NCBI GenBank assembly: GCA_963942565.1
Contig: CAWWDR010000962.1
Span: 248,001 to 312,000 of the forward strand
Source: Maea johnstoni
Taxonomy: Eukaryota > Annelida > Polychaeta > Spionida > Magelonidae
Reading direction: 5' to 3'
Length of the DNA: 64,000 nucleotides
Below, in pieces: positions 35,501-44,536 of the stretch. A model generated the notes under the pieces. That model did not search any database, was not told the DNA's origin, and saw only the letters and a list, made by a program, of their open reading frames with translations. Position 1 is the stretch's first letter. Each line of letters opens with the position of its first letter. The translations under genes were made by a program, and so were the position numbers.

Positions 35501-37306
35501 GTTACCGGCAGTATCTTCAGCAATTACGGTAATACCCCAATACCCATTATCAAGATTACTGATTGATACTGATTTATTAAGATTGACCCGGGTTGACGGT
35601 GTTGTGTAGGCCAGTCTTCTGTAGCTTGAATCAAAAAGTTCCGATCCCAGATAATCAATAGAATAAAAATATCGATTAATATCCTCATCTGGGGGATCTT
35701 CCCACAATAGTTCAAAGCTGTTCGATAATGCATAACCAAAGGGATCAGTCTTTGTTTCATAGAAAACGACTTCCTGAGGAGGCGTTATGTCATAATGAAA
35801 ACTCAAATACTCCGGTTCTGACCAGTTGGATGCATAATCCTGAGCGATTAGAATAAAATACCAGATTCCCTCTTCCCTGGCTTGAAAGGTAGCTCTCCGC
35901 CTGAGAGAGTCCCCTCTACGATCCAGCGACTGGGGAGGCGTTTCTGTAAGATCCCGGGTCCAGATATAACTGTATCCGCGAATCAATGAGGAGTCGCTCG
36001 GTTCAGTCCAGCTGAAAGAGGGCAGCTCTTCTTTTGATCGGATTCCCGCAGAAAAATTTACAGCTGAAATCCGCGGTTGATTTACCGTCTGGTCAGGACT
36101 CAATATAATGTTTCGGTTTCGATTCCCCGAAACGTTTTCCCAGGCGATGAGCAATTCCTCTTCACCTTTATCCGATGTAAATTTTACAATTTGCCCGTAT
36201 GTGGAATCTCCGTCAATGGTACTGACTATTTTTTCATCCCATCGGAATCCCTCTTTCTGCCCCAATACGATTTTATTACCATTGCGGTTATCAAACCATA
36301 AGAGGATTTCCTCTCCCTGATGCATTTCCAATCTGGGATAGGCGGAAACATTGATATTATTGGTAACAGCTTCAACTGAAAATAGATCGCCGCTGGCATC
36401 AAACAATTGGGCATAATATATCCGACTACTGAAACCCTCACGATTTCTCTCCCATACCAGAGATAAATGATCATCGGCTGCCATTAAATATGGCCTCTGA
36501 TTTGTAAAACCTTCAAATGAGGTATCGGGGGTTTCGGGATCGAGGAAACCTGTAAGCAAACGGGCTTCGCTCCAGTTGATTGACCCCTGTTCTCTCGATT
36601 TGATGAATAACTGGAAATTCCTATTGGTGGAAATGGCCTGAAATACGACATATTCACTTCCATCCCAGCTTTCGTAATAGGGTAAAAAGCTCTGGAGAAG
36701 ATCCGGATTACTTACAAAAAGTTCCAATTCACCCCAATTCAAACCATCTGAAGATTCAACGGAATAAATTGTCGGGAAAGTCGTAATGATATCCCCGGTC
36801 AACTCATTTTCCCGGGTCGCAAACAATATAAGGCCATTGTTCTCTTTTATATACAATCTAGGAGCGACCAGTGTCTTATCAGAAGTGATTTCATCAATCT
36901 TTTCATAAGTGACACCGGAGTCCTGAGACCTGAAATGGCTGATTGTTTTCTCATTTTCCAGCAAAGCAACATGTATCTGTCCATTACTATCTAAGACAAA
37001 TGAAAAGAGAGAGACTTTCTGATCCCAGGTTGTTTGAAATGGTGTCGTCACCCGTACTTTGGATGTCCAGTTCAATCCGTCAGTTGATGTAGAACTGAAA
37101 AGAGTCAGCAATCCACTGTTCTCTGTTTGCTCTTCATATTCCTGCCAGATGGAGACAATCAAATTATTACTCGATTGGATTTGCGGAAAGAAACTGGTAT
37201 CGGATAAAGATTGTGGTTCTTCCCAGAAGAAATCGATAGCGTATAAAGAAGAAAATGAGAATATAAATATAATTAAAATTACGGCGGATTTTAGTAATTT
37301 AGTTAT
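32528..37306 (-). CDS. Giant membrane SpoIIE-type phosphatase with HAMP
   Basis: A PP2C/SpoIIE protein phosphatase sensor of about 1590 residues. Order: signal peptide (KLLKSAVILIIFIFSFSSLYA), a beta-rich exported region with repeated S-D-GLNW motifs as in BNR/sialidase-like propellers and later Ig-like segments, membrane helices near 750 and 830, a periplasmic insert, a further helix, HAMP (INPIKKLVAGVERIRDAQ) and the phosphatase (KEVSGDYFNYH, CDISGKDIPASL, LFLFTDGIEESQ). The frame has a TTG at 37162 but runs 48 codons upstream through the signal peptide; the only initiators there are ATA 37306 or ATC 37309, 7-10 nt after a perfect GGAGG. It overlaps the stop of the preceding gene. Confidence 0.85.
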   Translation of the reverse strand: MTKLLKSAVILIIFIFSFSSLYAIDFFWEEPQSLSDTSFFPQIQSSNNLIVSIWQEYEEQTENSGLLTLFSSTSTDGLNWTSKVRVTTPFQTTWDQKVSLFSFVLDSNGQIHVALLENEKTISHFRSQDSGVTYEKIDEITSDKTLVAPRLYIKENNGLILFATRENELTGDIITTFPTIYSVESSDGLNWGELELFVSNPDLLQSFLPYYESWDGSEYVVFQAISTNRNFQLFIKSREQGSINWSEARLLTGFLDPETPDTSFEGFTNQRPYLMAADDHLSLVWERNREGFSSRIYYAQLFDASGDLFSVEAVTNNINVSAYPRLEMHQGEEILLWFDNRNGNKIVLGQKEGFRWDEKIVSTIDGDSTYGQIVKFTSDKGEEELLIAWENVSGNRNRNIILSPDQTVNQPRISAVNFSAGIRSKEELPSFSWTEPSDSSLIRGYSYIWTRDLTETPPQSLDRRGDSLRRRATFQAREEGIWYFILIAQDYASNWSEPEYLSFHYDITPPQEVVFYETKTDPFGYALSNSFELLWEDPPDEDINRYFYSIDYLGSELFDSSYRRLAYTTPSTRVNLNKSVSISNLDNGYWGITVIAEDTAGNRSKPSIQIFRLRNYIPVTFITNVTSTVDDLLRIKLRIRGKGFATQGEVSSVIIDSDARPPWDLQYFLENDEYSVIDNRTITGPRIDDIQEGIYHIAVEHPERGIVFARRQLKFESTGVVKFGDYKTDYKSIWNVIPYEVRTVPGNLILALSVIFLLALIITISAFKMIQIGKEIKELEYNSKALFEGRLLSEELRKEQLKTMKRKGFGLRIKFLMALLSLVISVILMISISLGFYMIDLQKKTLADGMEQRGELLLETLVSGAENALQLSGFNRSLSLNAIPDQKSAMDEALYATISGLGRDDQGVYDYIWAHNDENIKGKFKLPQSLSQDQVDAFESFYSEEEIVKFNSIYEQEDKRYNLNDEVELEKKIELSQLLSSPGLNIIPDYTLGGITRIEDEISLELIEKQNIINENGKEIIGDIPGQISELQREINVVLETGGTEEQITEITNSISQLNELLNDGLSEIGNQSFIYPEFIPEDINRDQLNYIFYHPIVYQDSTVETYYRGTVRLGVSVELILDQIDRTITQLIQITILISLAALALGVVGALILASTMINPIKKLVAGVERIRDAQDITSLSGEVINVKSKDELYDLAETVNQMTSGLIKAAVASKQVTLGAEIQKKFVRLEPVPGEDRKLPTGSTFGDNADFYGYYRGAKEVSGDYFNYHQIDDEHYACIKCDISGKDIPASLLMVVVATVFDNYCKNLNLKRDGIHLNKMVEDVNDLYDQLNFQGKFAAFTIILINIKTGKTWMSNAGDNVLHYFDGSKREMDSLTLHKSPAAGPFPTDLVNMQGGFKQETHRFQREDILFLFTDGIEESQRDLRNTDLEIIECEGCDFAGVEGAKENRDTDTHVIGAKVEELGLVRIDQILNSILNGQNYEMVHNHNPFPDKKLTFDFTGCDDSLEDGVIGLLSVDVVYRLFPDPDAGPNDKILVYRKFDEFLRKHFDQYDEYFHHPMDHPDSPEYMFYTHIKETKQYDDTTILAIRLK

Positions 37307-40300
37307 GATCTGGCTGCCTCCGCTAATTCATCATATTTAGGATAATCTTTACTGCTCGGAATTTCTTTTCCTAATTCATTGAGCTCAAAAATTGCTTTGA
37401 AATTATTTCCCTGTTCAATAAGCAATTGTATTGCATCAAAACGAGCTTGTACATTTGCTGGAACAGGTCCCGAAGTTGGAGTATCCTGATTTATCTGTAT
37501 GCGTCTTAACAATATGTCAGCATCAATATTATCGGGATTATCTTCTTTTGCCTCTATCAATTTATTTGCTGCAATAATCCATCGAGCTCTATTCCCGCTT
37601 TCAACAATAGCTAGTGCTTCATCATATAGTTTTTTACTACGCGCAATTAATCTCGGATCTCTTGGAACCTCTCTGATACCAATAATAATCTCAGCATTGA
37701 ATATTCGCTGCTTCAACCCTGGAAAATTTTGATCCAGGACACTAAAACTCTTTAACTCATTATAACCATCATATTGAGAATCCTTAGCAGAATTATTAAC
37801 TTTTTCCCAAGCATCATCAATCAAATTCTGGAATTTCTCGTTAAATTCATCTTTATCAATTACCTGATCAATTTTTAATCGAATCAAAAAAGCATTTTCA
37901 TTCTCACCAAAAAGAGATTCAACGTTTTTAAGATTAACAATAGCTTCCTCAAATAAGCTTTCTCCCTCAGTTTCGTCTCCACTTTCAAACAGTTTCTTTC
38001 CATCAATATAATACTGGTTTGCAACATTCAGATATTGAATCATTTCATCATAGAGAGGTTCGTACTTACTGATAGATCTTCCCCCGGAAATTTCCAACGC
38101 CAGTTCTACCAGAACCAGAAGCCGTTCAATCTGAGGGTTTGTTTCTTCGGATATTGAACTCCACAATTCATTTGCCTGGTCCAATAATACACGGCTCTCT
38201 CCATATGAACGGTCCTCATAGGCAGATACGGCCTGTTCATATAAATTCGCCACATCAGCTGCTGCAAGATTGAAGGATGCCTTTTGTAGATCTTCCAGCA
38301 ATTTATCGACATCATCCTGAACCCTGATTCTCAAATCGAGATCTTCCTGGAAAGAATAAGATTGGTCAAATGCTTCTTCAGCACTGATGATAGTCTGCCG
38401 GGCTCTATTAAAACTTATAAGATTGGCGCGGGGATTCCCAATTGTCTGCCGGGCCTGCTGCAATTGCTTGTCACCCTGGTTTACAAATCCTTCCGCTCTG
38501 AAAATATTATCCCTGACAACTATTTCCAGATCATCGGCTTTATTATACAAATCGTCTATTTGAGGAAGCAACAGACTCGTTTTGCTTACAAAATCATCAA
38601 TGGCTGGACCTGAGATATCTCCAGAAGTAAAGGTATTGATAATATCCTCTGTACTTTCATACAAAGCATCAATATCAATCAACAGTTTTTCCAGATCAGG
38701 CAAAGCACGATCGGGATAGGAGGACAACAAGTTATCATCTCCCGTATAGGCTATAACCTGTTCATCAGATATTCCGTCCACCAACTTTTTACTGTCTAAA
38801 TAAACAGTGTTGTATTCCTGGAAAGAACCAGTTATCCGTTCATATTCCTGATCGGTCAATCTAGTAAGTATTGCGAGATTAATATCTTCCATTTCAATTT
38901 TAAGATTGCTCATATCGGATTTAACTAAAATCGTAACATCATCAGCATTCTGAGGCGATGAATTATATGAATCAAGCCAGTTAATTGATCCGTCTATTGT
39001 ATTCCAAAGCGCCTGTTCTGTTTCAATAGTTGGCAGATCGGCAATAATCTGATTTCTCAGTGCATACAAATCTTCAATCGATTGATCATCTGACAGTGAA
39101 TAATTTTCAAATTTTCTCTTCAATGTGATCAATTTGCTATATGAATCAGTAACTCTTGCATGGATTCTGGAGTCAACAAGATTACCATGATATTTCTGAA
39201 TTAAATCAGAGCTGTAAAAATCCAGGGAGAAATCATCTCCCATAGAAACTCTATTAGTTAGCGCTTCATAAAGGCCAATAGATAATCGTGAATAATTTAA
39301 GGTATTTCCAAAAAAGGTTTCAGCACTATCGAAATTGCCATTATTATATGAATTGATGGCTAATTGATAAGAATTGTTTCTCTGCTGATCAATTAAGGAA
39401 GATATTGTGACAAACTGTTCTTCCCAGAATAGATCCAATGCAGCGATAATACCTTCATATTCATTATATTGTTCATCTTCAGGATTACCCAGATAATCAA
39501 AGACCCTATCGTTTCTTCCATAAAAAAGGTATTGAGAGAAATTCAAATAGAATATTTCAGGTGCAGTCGTATTATTATCTTCGATATAGTTAACGATTAA
39601 ATTTCTGTTGTTATCAATTATGGAAATCTTATTTAAAAACAAGGCTCTGTCTTCTGAGAAATCATTAAATTGACTGATCAGGTTATTAATTTCGTCATCA
39701 AGACCTGATGAAAGAGTCGTATTGATACTGCTTCTCAAACTCAAAATATCAGTTTGCAGATTTATTCCACTTTCCAGCAAACTGGTTAAAGAATCGCTAT
39801 GGACTTCATTAATAGTTCTAAAAATATCATCTTTCTGTAAATCGGGAATAATTGATTCGTTATAGGTCACTTTTCCAAAGTCAAATGCCTCAGAGTATAA
39901 ATTCAAAGCTTCTTCATATTCTTTAATATTCAGTTGGATTTTTGCATTATCCATAATTTCATACAAGGCTATCTCATTATAAACCAATTCCGTTGCAATT
40001 CTGATTTTTCTGATAGAATCTTCAACCTCTATGACTGGCTTTGAATCAAGTTGACCCATTTTTTCGATTCCCTCAAGGGCTCTTTTCGGATCCTTATCCA
40101 CATATATTGCATCGATAACATCCCTGAATATTTCATTATACTCATTTCGTACTTCAGTTATCTTATCTACTAAATCAACGACCTGATCTCTTCTGCTGGG
40201 ATTTGAATCGAGTATTTCAGTCAGTACTTTTAAGGAACCATTTATATCACGTTCATCAAAAAGTTCCTGAGCTTCACTCATCTTCTCTCTAACTTCTTTA

Positions 40301-40404
40301 TTTGATAACTCCTGCGAATACAAAGAGACCGGTATCGTCGCTATGAGAATGAGCAATACTATCACCTTTATAAAGCCGAGTCTAAAAATCACTATATAAA
40401 ACAT
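37303..40404 (-). CDS. Large exported TPR/coiled-coil-like protein
   Basis: A 1033-residue protein with a signal peptide (FIKVIVLLILIATIPVSLYSQ) and almost wholly helical sequence with TPR-like units (MSEAQELFDERDINGSLKVL near the start, KEYEEALNLYSEAFDFGK at about 165, LYDEALAIVESGNRARWIIA near 950). It would be periplasmic. It overlaps the phosphatase gene and probably forms a pair with its exported sensor part (inference). The start could be the ATG at 40404 or the GTG at 40392; neither has a strong ribosome site. Confidence 0.75.
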   Translation of the reverse strand: MFYIVIFRLGFIKVIVLLILIATIPVSLYSQELSNKEVREKMSEAQELFDERDINGSLKVLTEILDSNPSRRDQVVDLVDKITEVRNEYNEIFRDVIDAIYVDKDPKRALEGIEKMGQLDSKPVIEVEDSIRKIRIATELVYNEIALYEIMDNAKIQLNIKEYEEALNLYSEAFDFGKVTYNESIIPDLQKDDIFRTINEVHSDSLTSLLESGINLQTDILSLRSSINTTLSSGLDDEINNLISQFNDFSEDRALFLNKISIIDNNRNLIVNYIEDNNTTAPEIFYLNFSQYLFYGRNDRVFDYLGNPEDEQYNEYEGIIAALDLFWEEQFVTISSLIDQQRNNSYQLAINSYNNGNFDSAETFFGNTLNYSRLSIGLYEALTNRVSMGDDFSLDFYSSDLIQKYHGNLVDSRIHARVTDSYSKLITLKRKFENYSLSDDQSIEDLYALRNQIIADLPTIETEQALWNTIDGSINWLDSYNSSPQNADDVTILVKSDMSNLKIEMEDINLAILTRLTDQEYERITGSFQEYNTVYLDSKKLVDGISDEQVIAYTGDDNLLSSYPDRALPDLEKLLIDIDALYESTEDIINTFTSGDISGPAIDDFVSKTSLLLPQIDDLYNKADDLEIVVRDNIFRAEGFVNQGDKQLQQARQTIGNPRANLISFNRARQTIISAEEAFDQSYSFQEDLDLRIRVQDDVDKLLEDLQKASFNLAAADVANLYEQAVSAYEDRSYGESRVLLDQANELWSSISEETNPQIERLLVLVELALEISGGRSISKYEPLYDEMIQYLNVANQYYIDGKKLFESGDETEGESLFEEAIVNLKNVESLFGENENAFLIRLKIDQVIDKDEFNEKFQNLIDDAWEKVNNSAKDSQYDGYNELKSFSVLDQNFPGLKQRIFNAEIIIGIREVPRDPRLIARSKKLYDEALAIVESGNRARWIIAANKLIEAKEDNPDNIDADILLRRIQINQDTPTSGPVPANVQARFDAIQLLIEQGNNFKAIFELNELGKEIPSSKDYPKYDELAEAARS

Positions 40405-40507
40405 CCAAATTTCTTGTTTATATCAATACCTAATGTATACCATTATCGGCATTTTTTTTATCTTCCTAGATAAAACTAATATCTGTATATATACTAGAGG
40501 TAGGATT

Positions 40508-41758
40508 ATGAAAACAAAACTGACCGCTCTCATATTTTTTATGCTATCTCTATGCTATATCACTGCTCAGGATTTCAGTGATTATTATAGCTCATGGTCC
40601 TCTATGTTTGGTATAGATCCCAATTCGGGTACGAATTCATTTCTCATATTATTGATTCCTTCCGGCGGTAAGCATGAGGGAATGGCCACCGCTTATACAG
40701 CCATAGCCATAGATTCAGGTTTCATCGATTCCAATCCGGCAGCCAGTTCTCTTATCGATAATACGGAACTTTCATTTTTGCATAATAACTGGATAAATGA
40801 TGTGAATCTGGAAAGTGTCATTTTTGCCACCAGGATAGGAAATATCGGAATGGGATTGGCAGCAAAAATGATGTATGTCCCCTTTACCGGCGTCGATGAC
40901 TGGGGAAGCCGTTATTCAAATGATTACACTTCGGAATTTGCCAGTGGATATTATTGGGAGACAGTCGGAACAGCCAATTTTTCTTATAATTTCTTAAGAT
41001 CATTTTACTTTGATGGAATAAGCGTAGGTGCCAATTTCAAAATTGCTTATCGGAATGTGCCCTACTCCATAGCTGTTGATCAGTCAGCGGTTGCCTTAAT
41101 GGGTGATTTTGGCATCATGACCCGGTTTAATCTCTTCAAATTATACTATTCAAGAGATAAAAACTTCTCACTCGGAGTTTCTCTAAAGAATTTCGGTGCC
41201 GAGTTTATTACAAACCCCGATCCGCTGCCAACTCGCTTCAGCGCCGGATTAGCATATAGTCCATTCAGACCATTGACTCTGGCTTTCGATTTTAATTTAC
41301 CATTCAATATTAACGGTACAGATGCGGAAAGTCCCTATTTTGCTGTAGGAATGGATCTGACACTTACAAATTTTCTATCTATGCAAAGCGGTGTTTTGTT
41401 AAAATCCGGATTGCCCAGATTCACTATTGGCACGGCCCTGGAATTTGAAAAAGTTGATTTTGTTATTAACTATACACTGGATCTAACAACTCAGTTTGAT
41501 AAGCTAGATAGGATCAGCCTGGAAGTTCGCCTCAATATGGGAGACTATGGGCGTAAGGAAAAAGAAGAACAGGCAGAAATTCTCTATGTAGAAGGGTTGA
41601 AGTTATATGCTGAGGGAGACTTTGTCGGAGCAATTAAAAAGTGGCAGGAGTGCCTTGAATTAAATCCTATTTTTTCACCTGCCCAGGAGATGATTGATAC
41701 GGCGACCAATTCTTTCGAACTACAAGCAGACCTGATAGATAAACAAACTAATGAGTAA
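40508..41758 (+). CDS. UPF0164-family outer-membrane protein with TPR tail
   Basis: ATG 40508 follows AGAGGTAGGA, so I prefer it to the ATG at 40433. The 416-residue protein has a signal (KLTALIFFMLSLCYITAQ) and the UPF0164 signature LLIPSGGKHEGMATAYTAIA with SNPAASS, a group of barrel proteins known from treponemes and likened to FadL/PorV. The last 60 residues form one TPR unit (EEQAEILYVEGLKLYAEGDF) that would face the periplasm. It is divergent from the large helical protein. Confidence 0.82.
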   Translation: MKTKLTALIFFMLSLCYITAQDFSDYYSSWSSMFGIDPNSGTNSFLILLIPSGGKHEGMATAYTAIAIDSGFIDSNPAASSLIDNTELSFLHNNWINDVNLESVIFATRIGNIGMGLAAKMMYVPFTGVDDWGSRYSNDYTSEFASGYYWETVGTANFSYNFLRSFYFDGISVGANFKIAYRNVPYSIAVDQSAVALMGDFGIMTRFNLFKLYYSRDKNFSLGVSLKNFGAEFITNPDPLPTRFSAGLAYSPFRPLTLAFDFNLPFNINGTDAESPYFAVGMDLTLTNFLSMQSGVLLKSGLPRFTIGTALEFEKVDFVINYTLDLTTQFDKLDRISLEVRLNMGDYGRKEKEEQAEILYVEGLKLYAEGDFVGAIKKWQECLELNPIFSPAQEMIDTATNSFELQADLIDKQTNE

Positions 41759-41759
41759 T

Positions 41760-42653
41760 TTATTCCTCATCGGACAATAATTTCAATATCTCTTCGTTGT
41801 TCTGCAACCTGGCATAAGATAGTGCGGACATACCCAGTTTATCTTTAGTATTTTTATCAGCATTTTTATCAACGAGCAATTTAACTATCTCACCATTATT
41901 ATGTCCCGAAGCGATGATCAGTGCCGTCTGTCCGTTTTTGCTTTTTATTTCCAAATCGGGATTATATTTCAAAATAAATGAAACAATTTCATAATCGTCT
42001 TCTGATACAGCATCAATAAGTGCTGTATCGTTTCGATCTCCACTCACAGCATTTATGTCTGAACCAGCGGACATGAGAAGTTTCATCATTAATAGTTTTC
42101 TTTTTCTCGCTGCCCAGCAGATAAGAGGTACACCATTTTTATCACAGTCTGTCGGCTTGAATCCAGCCTCCAGATAAATCCCAGCTAGGAGACAATCGCC
42201 TTCTTTTACAACTTCGACAAAAGCTGTCAAAGTTATATCAAGGTATAAATCTAAAAGTGTCTTTTTCGCTATTTTAATAGAAGCAGTTTCAAACCATTGA
42301 TCGTTATAAAACTTATAATACTCAACAAGATCTTCAACAGTATTGCTAACAGAGTAAATACTTTTCCAGGGAGTTATTTCCAAATCGATTGTATATATGT
42401 GACAGTTGAGGTTTTTACCTGAAGCATAGCCCAAAACATAGGCAACCCATTTGCAGTTTACTGATGAGTTGGAAATTAGAAGCAGTAAATTGTCTGCAGC
42501 ACTGAGTTTCTCAGAAAAATTGCTATCGTTCCCCAGTTCCCATTGGGGATCAACGGCGCAACCATTGTATTCAATGAAATACTCTTCAGAGATAGGAGAA
42601 AACTTGAATAAGAAATCTATGTCACTTTTATCATAAAATATTGTTAATTTCAT
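41760..42653 (-). CDS. TIR-like N-domain with ankyrin repeats
   Basis: Residues 1-140 resemble a TIR fold: LTIFYDKSDIDF as first strand, AADNLLLLISNSSVNCKWVAY as the S-x-W helix region, then HIYTIDL. The glutamate usually needed for NAD cleavage (W-x-x-E) is replaced (VAYVLGYA). Residues 165-297 carry about four ankyrin repeats (GVPLICWAARKRKLLMMKLL, NGQTALIIASGHNNGEIVKLL, LGMSALSYARLQNNEEILKLL). No signal peptide. It may be a protein-binding TIR relic or scaffold rather than an enzyme. Convergent, 1 bp from the UPF0164 gene. Confidence 0.72.
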   Translation of the reverse strand: MKLTIFYDKSDIDFLFKFSPISEEYFIEYNGCAVDPQWELGNDSNFSEKLSAADNLLLLISNSSVNCKWVAYVLGYASGKNLNCHIYTIDLEITPWKSIYSVSNTVEDLVEYYKFYNDQWFETASIKIAKKTLLDLYLDITLTAFVEVVKEGDCLLAGIYLEAGFKPTDCDKNGVPLICWAARKRKLLMMKLLMSAGSDINAVSGDRNDTALIDAVSEDDYEIVSFILKYNPDLEIKSKNGQTALIIASGHNNGEIVKLLVDKNADKNTKDKLGMSALSYARLQNNEEILKLLSDEE

Positions 42654-42718
42654 ATTTTCCTTTTTTAACTTTATCGGTAATTATGTAGGAATTTTTAAGT
42701 ACTTCATGATAAAGTCTA

Positions 42719-44026
42719 GTGGTGGATGAATTAGCACTCAAATTAAAAAATTATATTGAAGAGATTTCACTCTTAAACGAAAAGGATCCGGAAGATCTAA
42801 AAAGCCTGAAAAAGTGTATGAAGGAATACAGTTTAGGTGATGATGAGCTAAATAAGCTGGAAGAGATTTCCATGAACCATCAAAAGCGTTCAGAAGAATT
42901 ACTCAAAGAAAAAAAGATAAGTGGCGCTATTACGTCCATGGAAAGAGCTGTAGAAATCAACCCCTTTTCTGATGAATTCAGAAATAAGCTGGCTCAACTC
43001 TATTTAATGAGAGCCCATAGAGAGGGTTTTAAAAAACTTGATCGAGATCTGGCATATAAATCAGCTTCGGTTTCGCTGAAGCTGAATAAAAATAATCCAA
43101 TTGCAAAATCAATTATTAAAGAGATACAGAATAAAGATGATAAATTAAGCGGAAAAGATCTAAATAAGAAGTTACTTCCTTTCATACTGGCAATTATCAT
43201 CATAGCCGCTTTTGCCATTTTACGAGAAAGAGAATATCTCATTCCACTTTTAACCAATAATAGCACTTTGGAAACTGAAGACTGGATAAAACCTGAACCT
43301 AAGGAAAAGATTCCCTTCAGTAATTTGGAAATTGAGACTCAAATCAGCACTTTTAATAGTGATTTTGAAGTAAGCATTGATAAATCCATCATATCAAAAA
43401 CCAATGGTTCCTATTCGTATAATTTACAAGGAGAAGTTTCAGCTCCCAAAGAAATAATAAAATCATTGGATCTGGATATCAATTTTATCAACAACAATGG
43501 GGACACTCTCTTTAAAAAAACATTAACCCTCGTAAAAGAAAATCAACTGATACTACCCGGTGAAACAATATTATTAGACGAGTTTTTTTATATACATTAT
43601 CTACCACCGGATATTAACAGAATTAATTTAAATCTTACTAATTTTAGTTTTTCAGATGATTCGAATCCCACTGTAACAGTAAAAGAGATCAATCTGGAAT
43701 GGGAAACACCAAGACCGGAGGGGATTAAAATTGATTTCACACTACGTGATGAATCTTCATTTGAAAGTTATGCAGGATCATTTAAAAATTTTAAGATACA
43801 GGTGGATAACCTCGGGATAAATGAGGTATATAATCTTGAAATTGATCTTTGTTGGAGAAATAAATATGGGGATATACTTTTTTTAAGCCCCGAGGTATTA
43901 ATTAGTGAAAAGAACCCTCCTTTATCAAAAGGGAAAAACAGGATTTACTTCCTTTTCTGTGAGATTCCACTGGAAATCAATAGCGAAGAGAATGAATTCT
44001 ACATAACTATAAACAGGATAAATTAA
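42719..44026 (+). CDS. TPR-like membrane protein
   Basis: The 435-residue protein has a helical N-part with TPR-like units (KEKKISGAITSMERAVEINP), one membrane helix at about 155-172 (LPFILAIIIIAAFAIL) and a beta-rich periplasmic part of 260 residues that looks like two Ig-like domains. It starts with GTG (42719, or the next GTG at 42722). It is 1 bp before the Nudix gene. No family name. Confidence 0.68.
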   Translation: MVDELALKLKNYIEEISLLNEKDPEDLKSLKKCMKEYSLGDDELNKLEEISMNHQKRSEELLKEKKISGAITSMERAVEINPFSDEFRNKLAQLYLMRAHREGFKKLDRDLAYKSASVSLKLNKNNPIAKSIIKEIQNKDDKLSGKDLNKKLLPFILAIIIIAAFAILREREYLIPLLTNNSTLETEDWIKPEPKEKIPFSNLEIETQISTFNSDFEVSIDKSIISKTNGSYSYNLQGEVSAPKEIIKSLDLDINFINNNGDTLFKKTLTLVKENQLILPGETILLDEFFYIHYLPPDINRINLNLTNFSFSDDSNPTVTVKEINLEWETPRPEGIKIDFTLRDESSFESYAGSFKNFKIQVDNLGINEVYNLEIDLCWRNKYGDILFLSPEVLISEKNPPLSKGKNRIYFLFCEIPLEINSEENEFYITINRIN

Positions 44027-44027
44027 A

Positions 44028-44534
44028 ATGATAGATACGAAAGATGCTACAGATGTTAAAGATATAGATTGGAATTTATGGGAAGCGGATAAGCATGCTG
44101 TAATTACTTACATATTTAAAGATTCCCAGGTATTGCTGATAAATAAAAAACGAGGCTTGGGAGCAGGCAAAGTCAATGCTCCCGGCGGCCATATTGAAGA
44201 TGGAGAAACGAAAGTTGAAGCAGCTATACGAGAAACTGAAGAAGAAGTGGGATTAACACCATTTGATCTGATTGAAGTCGGAACTCTTTATTTTCAATTT
44301 ACCAATGGATTAAAAATGGAAGGAACTGTTTTCCTCTCCAGAGATTTTGAAGGAACCATGGTCGAAACAGACGAAGCTGATCCATTCTGGATTTCAATAG
44401 CAGATATTCCCTATGACAAAATGTGGGAAGATGATCTTCTCTGGTTGCCTCATGTCATAAAGGGAAAGAAAATTGTGGGCCGCTTTATTTTTAATGATGA
44501 TGATATGCTGAGTTATAATCTGGAAATAATATAA
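44028..44534 (+). CDS. Nudix hydrolase, MutT/MTH1 type
   Basis: A 168-residue Nudix enzyme with a complete box: GGHIEDGETKVEAAIRETEE-EVG (residues 49-71). LLINKKRGLGAGKVNAPGG is close to the 8-oxo-dGTPase / MTH1 subgroup, which cleans oxidised nucleotides. All metal-binding glutamates are present. It lies between the TPR-like gene and yqeC in one run of plus-strand genes. Confidence 0.9.
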   Translation: MIDTKDATDVKDIDWNLWEADKHAVITYIFKDSQVLLINKKRGLGAGKVNAPGGHIEDGETKVEAAIRETEEEVGLTPFDLIEVGTLYFQFTNGLKMEGTVFLSRDFEGTMVETDEADPFWISIADIPYDKMWEDDLLWLPHVIKGKKIVGRFIFNDDDMLSYNLEII

Positions 44535-44536
44535 TA

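Noticed and set aside
35171-36320. Plus-strand frames inside the phosphatase gene
   Set aside because: They are antisense shadows of a long, clearly coding minus-strand frame.
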